A DNA stretch of 64,000 bases from assembly GCF_026151205.1 (NCBI RefSeq), contig NC_087078.1, positions 13,995,118 to 14,059,117 on the forward strand, written 5' to 3'. Source of the DNA: Bolinopsis microptera. Taxonomy: Eukaryota; Ctenophora; Tentaculata; Lobata; Bolinopsidae. The position numbers and the translations under genes are program-made. Numbering within the stretch: position 1 is the stretch's first letter; the number at the start of each line of letters is the position of its first letter. This document shows, piece by piece, positions 26,239 through 37,410 of the stretch. The notes under the pieces were generated by a model that was not told the DNA's origin, made no database searches, and saw only the letters and a list, made by a program, of their open reading frames with translations.

Positions 26239-28267
26239 TTAATCGTCATCCTCTTCATCATCTTCCATTTCTGCTTCTTCAGCTTCACGTTCGAGTTGCT
26301 CTTGCTGCATCGCAAGAAGTGCTTGTTCGTCTGCTACAGTTGGATCTGGGACTTCAGTTACCTGTGATAATTTTGCGTCAAATAAACCGAATAAACACAC
26401 AAATTTAGTATTGATTGAACCAAGAAGATACCTACAAACTTTAAACGAATTAAATGAAAATCACATTCATGAGAGATATAACTATACACTTAATATTTAC
26501 CTCTAAGTCAGTCGTGTATTCCTCAAATACTGGTGGTGGTGGGGGTGGACTGTAATTCTCCGAACTGTACTTATGTCCGAACCCAATATAAATATTCTCA
26601 AACTTCTTATCAAATCCAAAGGTACAAGCGCCAGGCCAAGTATTGGATTTAAGAACAGCTACAGAGTATGCTCGTATGAGGTCTGAAGATCGGGCAGCGG
26701 ACCAGGCAGGAAAGCCGTCCACAAGACTATCATGGTTTATCGTGTTTAGTAAGGGCGGACCTTCTTCTTTTTGAGGCTCATCTGGATCTTCATTTTCTTC
26801 TTCTTCTTCTTCCTGTGGAGAATTTATTTTTAAATAACAGATTTGGAAAAAATGGCATATAGACAATCAATGAAAAAAATATTCTTTAAAATTAAATGTT
26901 TCTCAAATGGTATAATTGTCTTATTTCATTGTTTAAAGAATTGATAGGGGTAAAATCGTAAATTTATATCTCTTAAAAACCTCATCGAATTCCTCGTTAT
27001 CAGCCTTAGTGATGGGATTGATCCACTTGTACCTGCCCTGAGGCAGAATGTGATGCATGTGATGTACCCAGTTATTGAGGGAAGGATCTACCAGTTCATA
27101 CACTGGTAACGGTTCAAACTCAACATTCAATATGAATGAGTCACGACCCTCTCCGTCACTGTCTTCATCGTCATCTTCATCAAATCTGAGGAGTAAACAA
27201 ACAGTATTATATACTTATAAATGTAGTCAAATTGACTGTGAATTGTGACCAAAGATCACTTGCTGTGTAAGAATATAACACTGATCTGAGTGGATAACTG
27301 TTGTCAAAAGATCATAAAATCATGCACAGGAAAAAATTCCTAATGTATAAATACATAATTCACAAGTAAGTTAGCAGCTGTTTTCTTACTTGTAATAGTC
27401 ATAAGGCTTTATATGAGTACCAGCGCTGATCCTTGCAATCTGGGCACGAAGATAGTTTATCTCCAGGCCTGGGAAAGGAGGATAACTGATGACAGGTGCG
27501 TTGAGATCCCCCGTGAAGAACTTCTTGATCTGTCTTGCGCACACAATCTCTGCTGGTTCCACTGGTGGCAGTTTTTTCCACTCTGTACCCGGTTCATTGC
27601 ACACGAAGTAAGTTTTCTTGTTACAACCCGTTCCGTTCTCTTCTCTTGGTATTTTAGGAGGAGGTTTGTAATCGGCTTTAGGAAGATCCTCCTCTTCGCT
27701 CTTCTCCTCCTCCTCCTCTTCTTCTTGAACCTTCTCTTCCACCTCCTCCTCCTCCACATCCTCATCTTCTTCTCCCTCTCTATACTCCACCTCAGCTACT
27801 ATATAGTTCTTTACAGTTCCAAATATCTTTCCCCAGAACCTCACATCCCGTAATGTATGGGTATCCACAAGATTCTTCAGAGCTAGGAAAATCTTGAAAG
27901 TTTCCTCCCGTCCCAGACCCACGCCAGCCTGCTCGAAATAATAAGATATGTCCATCAGATCTGGAAGTGGCATATCCACTTCATCTTCAGGCTCAGGGTC
28001 AGCGTCCTCGATATTCGTCTTCTCAAACAGACTGGATTGAAGTTTTGCCACGAACACTTCCCGCTCATCGATCTCCCGCGTGGTTCCCTCAGCTTCGTCC
28101 TTTTTGTCAGCAGACAAATCTTCGAAAATGTCCACAGCATTTTGAGTCCTCCCTTCAAGCACACTATGGAGAATGGAGCAGAAGTGATCGTAGACATTAC
28201 GTTTAGTGTCCGGGCTTTCTTTCTTGAGGAAGGATTTAGCCTCGTCAATAATTGCTTGAGACGCCAT
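26239..28267 (-). CDS. RSPH4A/6A: Radial spoke head protein 4/6A-like, copy 2 (4 exons)
   Basis: Second RSP4/6-type radial spoke head subunit of motile cilia. Exons in gene order: 28267-27390, 27185-26981, 26812-26501, 26361-26239; phases close at 505 residues. Domain order follows copy 1: [16 protein letters not shown] start, [32 protein letters not shown], a Glu-rich linker longer than in copy 1, [59 protein letters not shown], then an acidic C-terminus (EDDEEDDD). Its three introns occupy the same positions and phases as three of the seven in copy 1; four introns of copy 1 are absent. The donor after exon 2 (GAG/GTTTTT) is weak but agrees with copy 1. The start is the only upstream in-frame Met that matches copy 1. 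Confidence 0.95.
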
Positions 28268-28763
28268 CTCTATCTAGTGAATCAAGCTAATTAATATTCA
28301 GGATAGGTATAATTATTAAATATCTACAATCAATAATTCGGGGCCGATTTTGAAAACGAATTAAAAAATACCATTCGTAATAAATTGACATTTGGAACGT
28401 TTAGCATAAATAAACGGCCAGATTTTAACTGGATCTTTTAACTTGTTTAACTTACCAATTATTATAAATTCCACTGGTCAGATATATAATTGTTATGATG
28501 TAAACAAAACCGTACTGATTATGAATTGTGATAAGATAAAACATTATATTCAAATAACATCATTGTTTATACAAACACTCTGAATTTATTTCTTAAATAA
28601 TGGTTGGCTTCAAACAAACACTGATCAGTCAATTTCAGAGAAACCAATTAAATTGTAAGCACGATCGCGACCAAAACCAATGCATCTTCATTTGCCACAT
28701 AATAATCTCTGTATACTGAATGCTTTGAACTGGCGCTCCAAAGTTTTAATCCCACTTTATTGT
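28268..28763. other. Intergenic spacer, RSPH copy 2 to EFCAB2
   Basis: 496 bp between the stop of EFCAB2 and the start of RSPH copy 2. AT-rich; no clear X-box or other recognised motif was found by eye. Confidence 0.5.
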
Positions 28764-31700
28764 CTAACTCTCCTCTAACAACATAAGAGGAGCAAAGTCT
28801 TTATAATAGATAAGCTGTTTATCTTGGTCAATAGCTGCTGATAACATTTCATCCATTTCTTCTGTGGTAAATGCTTCTCCTTCTGTTGTCATGTAACGTT
28901 GTAACTCTTCAGGTGTCAGGTAACCTTTCAGCTCTTTATCTAGTACTTCAAACGCTTTTATTATCCTGAGAAATGTTATTTTAGTTTTCTCCTTTCAGAA
29001 AAATATTTCTCGATGATATGATTTAAACCTCAATTGAAGATAAAAACATCATATCATGGACAACCTGAAATAATCAAATTAGAGGCGCAAAAATGTATAG
29101 TTTCCGAAATGAATGAGTTTAGTAATAAGCAACATAAGAGTAAGAAAAAAGCTATATTTTCTTCTTTCTTACTCAGCAAAGTAATAAGCTTCATAAACTT
29201 CCTATTTATTAAACACGTATATATATATAGTATATACACGTATATATAGTATATATATATATATATATATAGTATATACACGTACCTATCCTCAGGTTCA
29301 GGTCGGTATCTGCTCTTATCCATGAGAACACGTGTCATCATAGGTTCGAACCGCTCGTAACGTACATAACCAGTAGGTTCATCTTCCTCTACCTCGGCTA
29401 TCATGTCATTTAACTCACCCTCCGTTGGGAAACAGCCTAGTGACCTACGGAATGTGTGTTGTTAGATAAGTAAACTGATTAGTTGGATTTTTTCCATCAA
29501 TTTTTTTTCTATAAAAGTATGAGATGGTTAGAAGTGGTAGGAATTGAGAATGGGTATAGTAGGTAGGTAGGTAGGTTTTTCGTGGTGTCAACTGTCACAA
29601 AGGAAAACATGTGCCCCCTTAATTTCCCACCCGAACAACTTATGTTTAAACTTGTAAAGGCGGGGTGCAACACCTAACCCCGCCAATCCCGCTAATCCCA
29701 CCAAATCCCGCCAAATCCCGCGTAATCCTGCGTAATCCCGCGTCATTCCGCAAGTGCGGGGTTAGACGGAAATTGGCGGGGTTATGTACAACACCTAACC
29801 CCGCCAATCCCGCTAATCACGCCAAATCCCGCTTATTCCGCCAAATCCCGCATAATCCCGCCAAATCCCGCGTAATCCCGCCAAATACCGCCAAATCCCG
29901 CCTAATTCCGCAAGTGCGGGGTTAGACGGAAATTGGCGGGGTTATGTGTTGCACCCCGCCTTTGTAAACAACCATTCCTTCACATGGCTTTTGTTCTTCA
30001 AACGTTTAATATCACCACACAGGCTACGGTGTCCGTTCATTTAACTTTTTAGATTTGAATAATTGACAATGGCAACCCCTCCATTTTGTGCTCCATAGCG
30101 CCCCAAGAATGATGAATAAAGAACCATTATTTGATATTTTGACCAACATCAAACGATCGTTAATTGTAATTTTAAATTTTAAAAGGCAATGCCTACGGTT
30201 GATGGAAATTTAGCCTCCGCTAAACGGCGCAATTCTTGTTAACTGTTGAGTCTTGAATGCAAACAACAGTCTTCAGTGTCAGTTTAGGACGACACAGGCG
30301 GCTGGTGGTTAGTACCATCAATTTCAGATCGGTTTCAGAAAGTTGGACCCCTTCCCTAACTCTGAGTTTCGTAAACTTTCTATCAATAACTCTAGCAGAG
30401 CAACACTAAGATAATCATGCCGTATGGGTACGATAATGTTTGTTATAATAGAATTTAATAAGACCTTAGTCTGAAAGCTATTCTACCAGTTCTTTCTTTA
30501 CTTAATAATTAAATATCAAATTAGAAAAATAAACGAGGTGTTTCGTGTCGGTCAATTATTTTGAGTTTTGATCGAGCTGTATATCCAGAGCATGGATTCT
30601 GCTTATTTGGTTCACAGGTTTTTCCTAGACTTTTTGTTCGAACTTTAGCTTTCTGTACAAGATTTTTTGTTATCTTAGAATTTATTCCGCATTTATATTA
30701 TTCCCACTCTCGACTCCTCGCTAGCAGTCCGGTTAATTTAGTACCTCTAGGTAACTTCTCATTTAATCATGAGGACTTTTTAAAGAACATATTCTCACCC
30801 TCTAAGATTTTCACCGCTTCGTTCATTTTATAGATTTATTCTTTTTATATTTTTACTACACTTACTAACACGTGCATATTACGAAGGAGTAGATGCCTCC
30901 GCAGGCATTTTAGAACGTGTTATATTTTATCACTTCATGCACGGCTGCCATTCTGCTTATTTGGTTCACAGGTTTTTCCTAGACTTTTTGTTCGAACTTT
31001 AGCTTTCTGTACAAGATTTTTTGTTATCTTAGAATTTATTCCGCATTTATATTATTCCCACTCTCGACTCCTCGCTAGCAGTCCGGTTAATTTAGTACCT
31101 CTAGGTAACTTCTCATTTAATCATGAGGACTTTTTAAAGAACATCTCACCCTCTCAGAAAACTCCGTTTGAAGATATTTACTATTATTATCTATGTCATA
31201 AATTTTCCTTGTGATTGAATTCTGTCACTTTTTAACTGTTTCTAGTAGTAGTATTTGTTATTTTCGGCCGATTTCTGCACTTTTTCACTGGGTCATCTTC
31301 ATATTTTCTGGGATGGAGACGACGCATATCAGCATTTAAGGAAGAGTTTGCTTGACTGACTTACTTCATTAGACACTTCTGGTCAAGGACAACATGACAC
31401 CTAAAACTTTGAACATAACACGAGGAAACATGGACAAAACTGAACAAGAACCACATTCGAAGACTGAAACATCTGAATGACTCTGCAACCCAGGAATCCA
31501 CTACTCAGTTATCATCGCTAAATGATCAGTTTGGTATCGACGTTACATACTTTATTATTTTTTTTAAAAAGAAAAAGAAGCTGATTTTAGTTTTTTTTTT
31601 TTTTTTTTGTTTTTTTTTTTTTCTTCCTTCAAAACATTCCAGTACATTGTGCAGAAAGTTGGAGATAAAGCCGTAGTACGTACATGTAGCATACTACTGG

Positions 31701-34700
31701 ATCGAACTTGCAGAGTGTGGTTTCCTCCAATCTGGGCCGCGCGTTTATATAAACATACACGGCGCAGATCGACTGGAGGAGATTGCACTATGTAGGCTCC
31801 GGTGTAATGTGATATGTATGTACTACGGCTTTACAAATTTTGGAAGCATGTAGGGATATATATCTGATACCAATCGTATATACTAAAAATACTCTAGCAC
31901 AATTGTAACTGCAGTTTCACAGAACTCTAAATGCTTAAGGAACACTCTTGCAGGTACCACCCGTATTCACACTCAGACCTGAGTTTAGTCATTTCCCGAT
32001 ACGAGATTGGGGACGGGTTCTATAAACAAACAAACAAACAAACATATCCAGAGCATGTGTATTTTAGAATACAATCAGCTGATTGGACCAGTAATATACC
32101 AGCTGCCAAAGGGTTTGCTAAACACAAGTGAATGGGAACCGTGAGCGGACACGAGGTCGGAAGGCACTAGGGTGGTACTCAAACATCGACACGCATACGG
32201 AACCAAACATCGTCCTAAATGATGAGCTAGTAATAAACTTATAATGGCATCACACAATTTCATTTTAACTTTTGTTTATAGGCGCCAACCTACTTTTATA
32301 TTTATACACATTCACGATTGATAAATATTTTTTTGCTGAGTTAGCCATATTCAACAATTTATCTATATCTGGCTTTACCGACAAAACATACGATTAAATA
32401 GGTTTTTGATGTTCCGAGGTAAAGCTTAGCTCGAAGAATTGGATCTACTCACGATTAAATTTGAAACTAAACAAATTGATGTGACAATTAATAATCACCC
32501 AGATTTAAACCACCCAAAAATTGAGAGATTTTCCTTAAATAATTAGCCAACTCAGCAGCAGATTTTGGGGTTTGGTAACGTGCTTAGACCAATCACACAC
32601 TGCCTAGATGTTCATGTGACAAACTTGATTCTCAGAATATCGCCGTCGCTGATGCTACAGTTACCCAGGTTTAGATCAGGGGTAGTACGTACCAGGATGG
32701 GTATTAACTTTGGGCTGACGAATTTAACTGAGGTGTGTTCACTCAGTTCCAAACCATCAATCCTCTCAGTTATATCGACCACTAGTACTTATTTTCATTT
32801 CAATAAATTTGTAAACTGCTAAATAATAAGTTATCATTTGTTACGTTAGCCAGATGTTAGTAATTTTATTTGACGTTTTTCATTATAATCATATAAAATT
32901 AAATGACCAAACCGTTGAGTGAAAGATTGTCAAACTGATTTAGGCTTTTATTAGTTCGCCTGACCGTCTTTGCTTCTTTCTTTTTAGTTTCAATCGAGTT
33001 GTTTCGTTTAATGCCACTAAAATCTTATCAGATGCAATTAAATTATTGAATATGACAACATTTTAATAAAATATATAAATTAATGTTTATAAAAGTAGGT
33101 TGACGCTTATAAACAAAAGTTAAAATGAAATTGTACGATGCAACAAGTTTATTACTAGTTCGTCATAATTTAGGACGGTGTTTAATTCGGTCCTCGTGTC
33201 CATGTTAAAGTGAGTCATGTGGTTCGCCCTCGTTTCCACCCTTTAATATTAGGAAAGTACCTCCCTAGTGTCCTATATCTCAGTTAATTCATATAATATC
33301 AGGACACAGGATGGAATATTCAACGATAACAGCAAAAACACCAGATTGGTATACGGACTACTCCTATAACTACAACCTCGCAGCTGATGTGATCACAGTG
33401 ACCTACGGGACTATCTGTTGTCTGTGCTTCCTTCTCGGGACGGTGGGAAATATTGTGAGCTTTCTGTATTTTAAGGCTAAAAAAGGAACATCTCAAGCGT
33501 CACCTATATGGTGATTACGGCAAATGATACAGTCGTAAGTGTGATAGTACTCCCCGTTGGAATTTCGTTTTTGTCAGAAAGAAGTCCAGGTATCGTATTC
33601 GGTACGAGCCTGTGCTGTAAAGCCTGGTATTACTTGTGGGTAGTAGCAGTTTCACATAGCATTTTCTTAGTGCTATGTTTGTCTATAACTAGGACAGTGT
33701 CACTGATACGACCCTTTCAACAGCAGAAAATAAGGTATCTGCTTATAGCTATAGTATCGTACTTATTTCTAATATTGGCTTTGACAATTGGAAAACATTT
33801 TCAAGACGGTGTGGATATTAAATTCAAACCTTGGTTGGCATGTTGTGGATGGATTGGCCCTATTAACAGGGCTGTAACTATCCTTTATATCATCAACAAC
33901 TTGGTATACACAGTTCCAGCGTTCGTAGTTGCAACAAGCTGTATCATATCAGTTGTGTTGCTAACAAGAAGAAATAATGTAGCCGAGCAACAGGAGCTAC
34001 AGCAATCCAGAAACAGGGCGACAGTAACAATTTTATTGTTTGCTCTTGTGTATGGAGTGTGTAATGTTCCTCATGCCGTTGATTATATCTTGCGAACACA
34101 CGCCATGCACACTTATAACTGGGAGTGGTTCGATAATTTGCACCGGTTTGATAAACAGTTGTACTACTATAACGCCATATCCACTGTACTCATGGCAGTG
34201 AACTCGGCAGCAAACCCAATCCTATACTTTTGGAGAATGCGCAGGCTGAGAGAATTCTTCAAAGGGATATTGAGACTGAACAAAGAAAATAGGAGGCCTC
34301 CAAACATCGTTAACCAGCAAGAGAGAGGTCGTGAAGTTGCAAATGTAGAGACTCGTTTATAATTAAAGACCACGTTTTAAAATTAATTAAATGATAAAAA
34401 TTCTGTTTGTTAATTCGATTAAATGCAAGTTAAAGCCATACGTACAATTTAGTTACAGCAGTTACGGAACCGAACAAATTTTCCTTAATTTCTTCGCATG
34501 ATATAGCATGTGCCGCATATCATCGAAATAATTCCACTTTTGCAAAAAAAAGATTAATATGGACTTCCATTTTTACAAAAAATTTGTAATATTGGGGGGG
34601 GGGGGGGGGGGGGGTGTCACGTCCGTCTATGTCCGCCTATGTCTTGTCCTTTTTGGATTCTATGAGACAACGGACGTGTTTTTTGGGACATTGGCGGACT

Positions 34701-36798
34701 CGGACGGACATTGGCGGACTCGGACGGACATTTGCGGACCCGGACGGACATTGGCGGACTCGGACGGACATTGGTGGACACATACGGACATTGGTGGACA
34801 TTAGCGGACATTGGTGGACATTAGCGGACAAACATTTTGAGAATTTTTCGCAACTTCTAATTCTATGTATTATAATTCTGTACAAAGCAAACGACTTATT
34901 AATCACACTAAAGCTATTAATAGCTTTAACTTATATCAAATTATATACATATAATAGAACCTTAGAAGGCAGTGCTCCCGCTTCCGAGCTCGTGTTACAA
35001 AGGGGAAGCTTGCCTTCCGAGATCGCATAACAAAGGGGAACCCTCGAGTCCTAAATCTTATATCGAAGGGTAGGTGCGGACTTTGAAAACCACAAAAAAA
35101 TGTTTGGCTCATAATGATCAGAGTAGCTTGAAACATGAACTGAAATAGTTTCCAGAAAAAGTTTAAAATTTTTGACTTGGAAAATTTTCAGTCCGAGTCG
35201 ATCTCGATACGAACCTTAGAAGGCAGAGCTCCCGCTTCCGAGCTCGTGTTACAAAGGGGAGGCATGCCTTTTGAGATCGCATAACAAAGGGGAACCTTCG
35301 AGTCCTAAATTGTATATCGAACGGTAGGTGCGGACTTTGAAAACCAAAAAAATATTTTTGGCTCATAATGATCAGGGTAGCTTAAAACATGAATAGAAAT
35401 AGTTTCCAGAAAAAGTTTGAAAATTTTTGACTTGGAAAATTTTCAGTTCGAGTCGATCTCGATACGAACCTTAGAAGGCAGAGCTCCCACTTCCGAGCTC
35501 GTGTTACAAAGGGGAAGCTTGCCTTCCGAAATCGCATAACGAAGGGGAACCCTCGATTCCAAAATTGTATATCAAAGGGCCGCGGGTAGGTGCAGCCGGA
35601 CTTTGAAACCGGAAAAAAAAATGTTGGCTCATAATGATTAGGGTAGCTTGAAACATGAACTGAAATAGTTCCCAGAAAGAGTTTGAAATTTTTTAATTGG
35701 AAAATTTTCAGACCGTCTATGTCCGTATATGTCCGTCTATGTCCGTCTATGTCCGCCTATGTCTGATCCGCCTATGTCCGCCTATGTCCGCCTATGTCCG
35801 CCTATGTCCTGTCCTGTCCTGTCCTGTCCAGTCCTTTTAGGATTTTATGAGACAAGCGGCGCGGACAAAGACGGACGTGACACCCCCCCCCCCCCCCACC
35901 CTCCAATATTTAAGCTCGCTTGACAATGGCAAAAGATCAATAGTGAGATTAATTACCCTTTGTTAATTTACTGAGGAATCAGCTTCCTTGAATCAAAATC
36001 GTCCCGTCCCTTAAAAAAATACCTTGCTCCAAGAACTTTATATACCGCTGCAAAATTGATTAAAACCACAGCTTTATGGTGTCTTTGATGCAATTATGTG
36101 CAAAGTGATATTTTACAAATTAAGCGTTTATTAAACTATTGGTTTTAGCAGGTTGCATCTTTTAAATTTTTTTAAAAAGGAAGATACAAGAAAAAAATGT
36201 ATATTCTATTTACGAGTGCTAACTATCTGATCATTTAAGTGTGCTTTAACTATCTTTATTTTATTTTGTTAATGACATGTGTGCTGTTATTTGCTGTTTA
36301 AACTTTAATATGACTGAGTAGAGTAAGAACATCTGATGTGATCAATAACATTCTGTTCCGTATTATTGGAAAAAGTGTTTGAGATTTCTGTGCCCACCGG
36401 CGGTTCGTTTCCAAACGTAAGTTTTCAAGTAATTTTTTAGTTTGGGATCGTACATTATATTACATAATCACAGAGGGGTTAGAATTGGCCAAAAAATGAT
36501 ACTGATAACGTAATATGTGAACGACCCCTTTCCAAGGTTTCATCGTCCGCTTTAATTATACAATGAGGACTGTAGTTTGGCGGATCTTAAAAATAAGTTA
36601 AATTTACAAAATTAAATCAATGAAATGGACAATAATTTTCAGTTAAACTAACTCACACCTAATGATAGTTCCCACTTCCCGCATATCTACAGTATCATTG
36701 TTCTCGTGGTCGAATATTGAGAAGGCGTCCTTCACTAACTTCTGCATTTCCAACAGCGCAGGATCCTCAACCTTTCCTCCATCTCCATTAGTCGCCAT
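28764..36798 (-). CDS. EFCAB2: EF-hand dynein regulatory complex subunit 8 (EFCAB2), 3 exons
   Basis: DRC8, a calmodulin-like subunit of the nexin-dynein regulatory complex that links outer doublets of motile axonemes. Exons in gene order: 36798-36659, 29444-29286, 28965-28764; GT-AG borders and phases agree, giving 166 residues, close to the family's usual length of about 160. Landmarks: FDHENNDTVDMREVGTIIR in exon 1, SLGCFPTEGELNDMIAEVEE and PTGYVRYERF in exon 2, RIIKAFEVLDKELKGYLTPE and GEAFTTEEMDEMLSAAID in exon 3. Intron 1 is 7.2 kb and contains a GPCR gene on the other strand plus several mobile elements. Intron 2 begins with a (TA)n tract right at its donor. The assignment rests on family knowledge and near-identity to vertebrate EFCAB2 motifs. 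Confidence 0.95.
29217..29282. repeat. (TA)n microsatellite abutting a splice donor
   Basis: Alternating TA sequence with repeated tatatacacgta interruptions. In gene orientation it follows the EFCAB2 exon 2 donor (GTACGTGTATATA) immediately. Confidence 0.9.
29659..29960. mobile_element. 302-bp MITE with 8-bp flanking duplication
   Basis: Termini GGCGGGGTGCAACAC and GTGTTGCACCCCGCC are perfect inverted repeats, and the match continues inward to about 28 bp with one mismatch (ends CCCCGCCAAT). Flanks are CTTGTAAA (29651-29658) and TTTGTAAA (29961-29968), 7 of 8 identical. The interior is two tandem copies of about 145 bp built from cgccaaatcccg-type units. The 8-bp duplication is what hAT-like and some other DNA transposons make; no transposase is encoded. 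It lies in EFCAB2 intron 1. Confidence 0.8.
30596..31154. repeat. Direct repeat, 195 bp identical, 354-bp offset
   Basis: 30596-30790 and 30950-31144 are identical by eye (starting attctgcttatttgg, ending aaagaacat), and continue for another 10 bp after a 3-bp indel. The 160 bp between them is unique. Either a recent segmental duplication or a short element; no coding potential. Confidence 0.88.
32146..33208. repeat. Inverted repeat with ~95-bp arms
   Basis: Arms 32206-32300 and 33090-33183 are inverted copies with scattered mismatches; both contain AATTTCATTTTAACTTTTGT and AACCTACTTTTATA. A further inverted match, ggacacgagg, occurs outside each arm (left about 32146, right about 33208). 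The loop of about 790 bp has no recognisable gene. It could be a non-autonomous DNA element just upstream of the nested GPCR. Confidence 0.7.
33311..34362 (+). CDS. Intronless class A GPCR with one frameshift, nested in EFCAB2 intron 1
   Basis: Two overlapping frames together cover a complete 7TM receptor: 33311 to about 33480, then about 33481-34362. The first frame gives an N-glycosylation-poor tail and TM1 with LLGTVGN. The second gives loop 1 and TM2 (ISSVTYMVITANDT), a Cys before TM3 (SLCCKAWYYLWV), SITRTVSLIRP at the DRY position, TM6 with VCNVP, TM7 with NSAANPILYF, and a basic helix 8 (MRRLREFFKG). The frame changes at a run of six A (33479-33484); the total length implies one base is missing there, and the interrupted receptor would be about 350 residues. 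A homopolymer sequencing error or a young pseudogene are both possible. Ligand unknown. Confidence 0.85.
34594..35904. mobile_element. Poly-G-capped inverted-repeat element, copy 1 (1.3 kb)
   Basis: Begins with 21 G followed by TGTCACGTCCGTCTATGTCC and ends with the inverse, GACGGACGTGACA, then a C-rich cap. The flanks AATATT (34588-34593 and 35905-35910) look like a 6-bp target duplication. Each end carries a module, GGATTCTATGAGACAA or a variant, in the same orientation at both ends, flanked by GTCCGCC / GGCGGAC arrays. The arrays run inward: ggcggactcggacggacatt type at the left, gtccgcctat type at the right. No protein is encoded. It lies in EFCAB2 intron 1, next to the nested GPCR. A second member is at 53718-56260. 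Confidence 0.8.
34967..35713. repeat. Three ~250-bp direct repeats inside the poly-G-capped element
   Basis: Units start gaaccttagaaggcag at 34967, 35211 and 35466 and contain gctcgtgttacaaagggg and gctcataatgatcag. Divergence is a few percent by eye. This is the only non-terminal content of the element. Confidence 0.9.
36444..36528. mobile_element. MITE with GGGRTCGTTCA inverted ends, copy 2
   Basis: The right end GATAACGTAATATGTGAACG-ACCCC is the inverse of the left end of the element at 17265. The left end here is diverged (GGGATCGTACATTATATTAC). Flanked by TTT on each side. Shorter than copy 1 and lacking its C-run. Lies in EFCAB2 intron 1. Confidence 0.6.
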
Positions 36799-37410
36799 CT
36801 TACTATTGGGATCTTATATCATTGTTTAAATTTAATATTCATACTATTACTAATAATTACATAGCAAATATTGGAATGAAAACCAAATTCAACCAAATTC
36901 ATCAAATTATTTGCTTATTTTAGTGACTTATTCTTCAAAGCTGAAGAAGACTTACCCACAATCGGATTTACAAGGTTTTAAAATAGAAAGCAATAAAACT
37001 AAAACCTCATTTAATCAGCATAATATTGAAACACGTAAGTTCAGCAACATGAACACAGAACACTGAACAGTGCAATGCTTTAAACGTAACAATAATAATA
37101 ATATTATTTAACCTCGTTTCACTTCACGGGCCAGCATGACAGTGACACCCACATTTTCTAAAATTTAAATATATTAACGTCAAATATATTCAGTAATATT
37201 ACTTATTCACAATACATCTTAAAACATTTTCTTCTCACATCTTGTACAGCTATAATAATGTTGCCAAATTAAACTGGCATCTTAGTAATCCGCATTTGAA
37301 ATACTTGTAGAAACTTGAGAAATGAGAAATGGTTGTTATTTTAGGGATATTATGGGCCAGTTTACTTTGTCAGTTTACTTTGGCCACATTATGAAAAGAA
37401 TCGTCGATTT
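36799..37410. other. Intergenic spacer, EFCAB2 to IFT46
   Basis: 612 bp between the stop of IFT46 and the start of EFCAB2. A weak RFX half-site-like sequence (GTTGCCAAATTAAAC) occurs at about 37261; nothing else was recognised. Confidence 0.5.

Noticed and set aside
29665..29925. 86-codon frame rich in NPAKSR repeats
   Set aside because: Arises from the tandem cgccaaatcccg-type interior of the MITE at 29659-29960.
34614..35030. 138-codon frame with RTRTDIGG repeats
   Set aside because: Translation of the GGCGGAC array at the end of the poly-G-capped element; the same pattern recurs at 53728 in the other copy.
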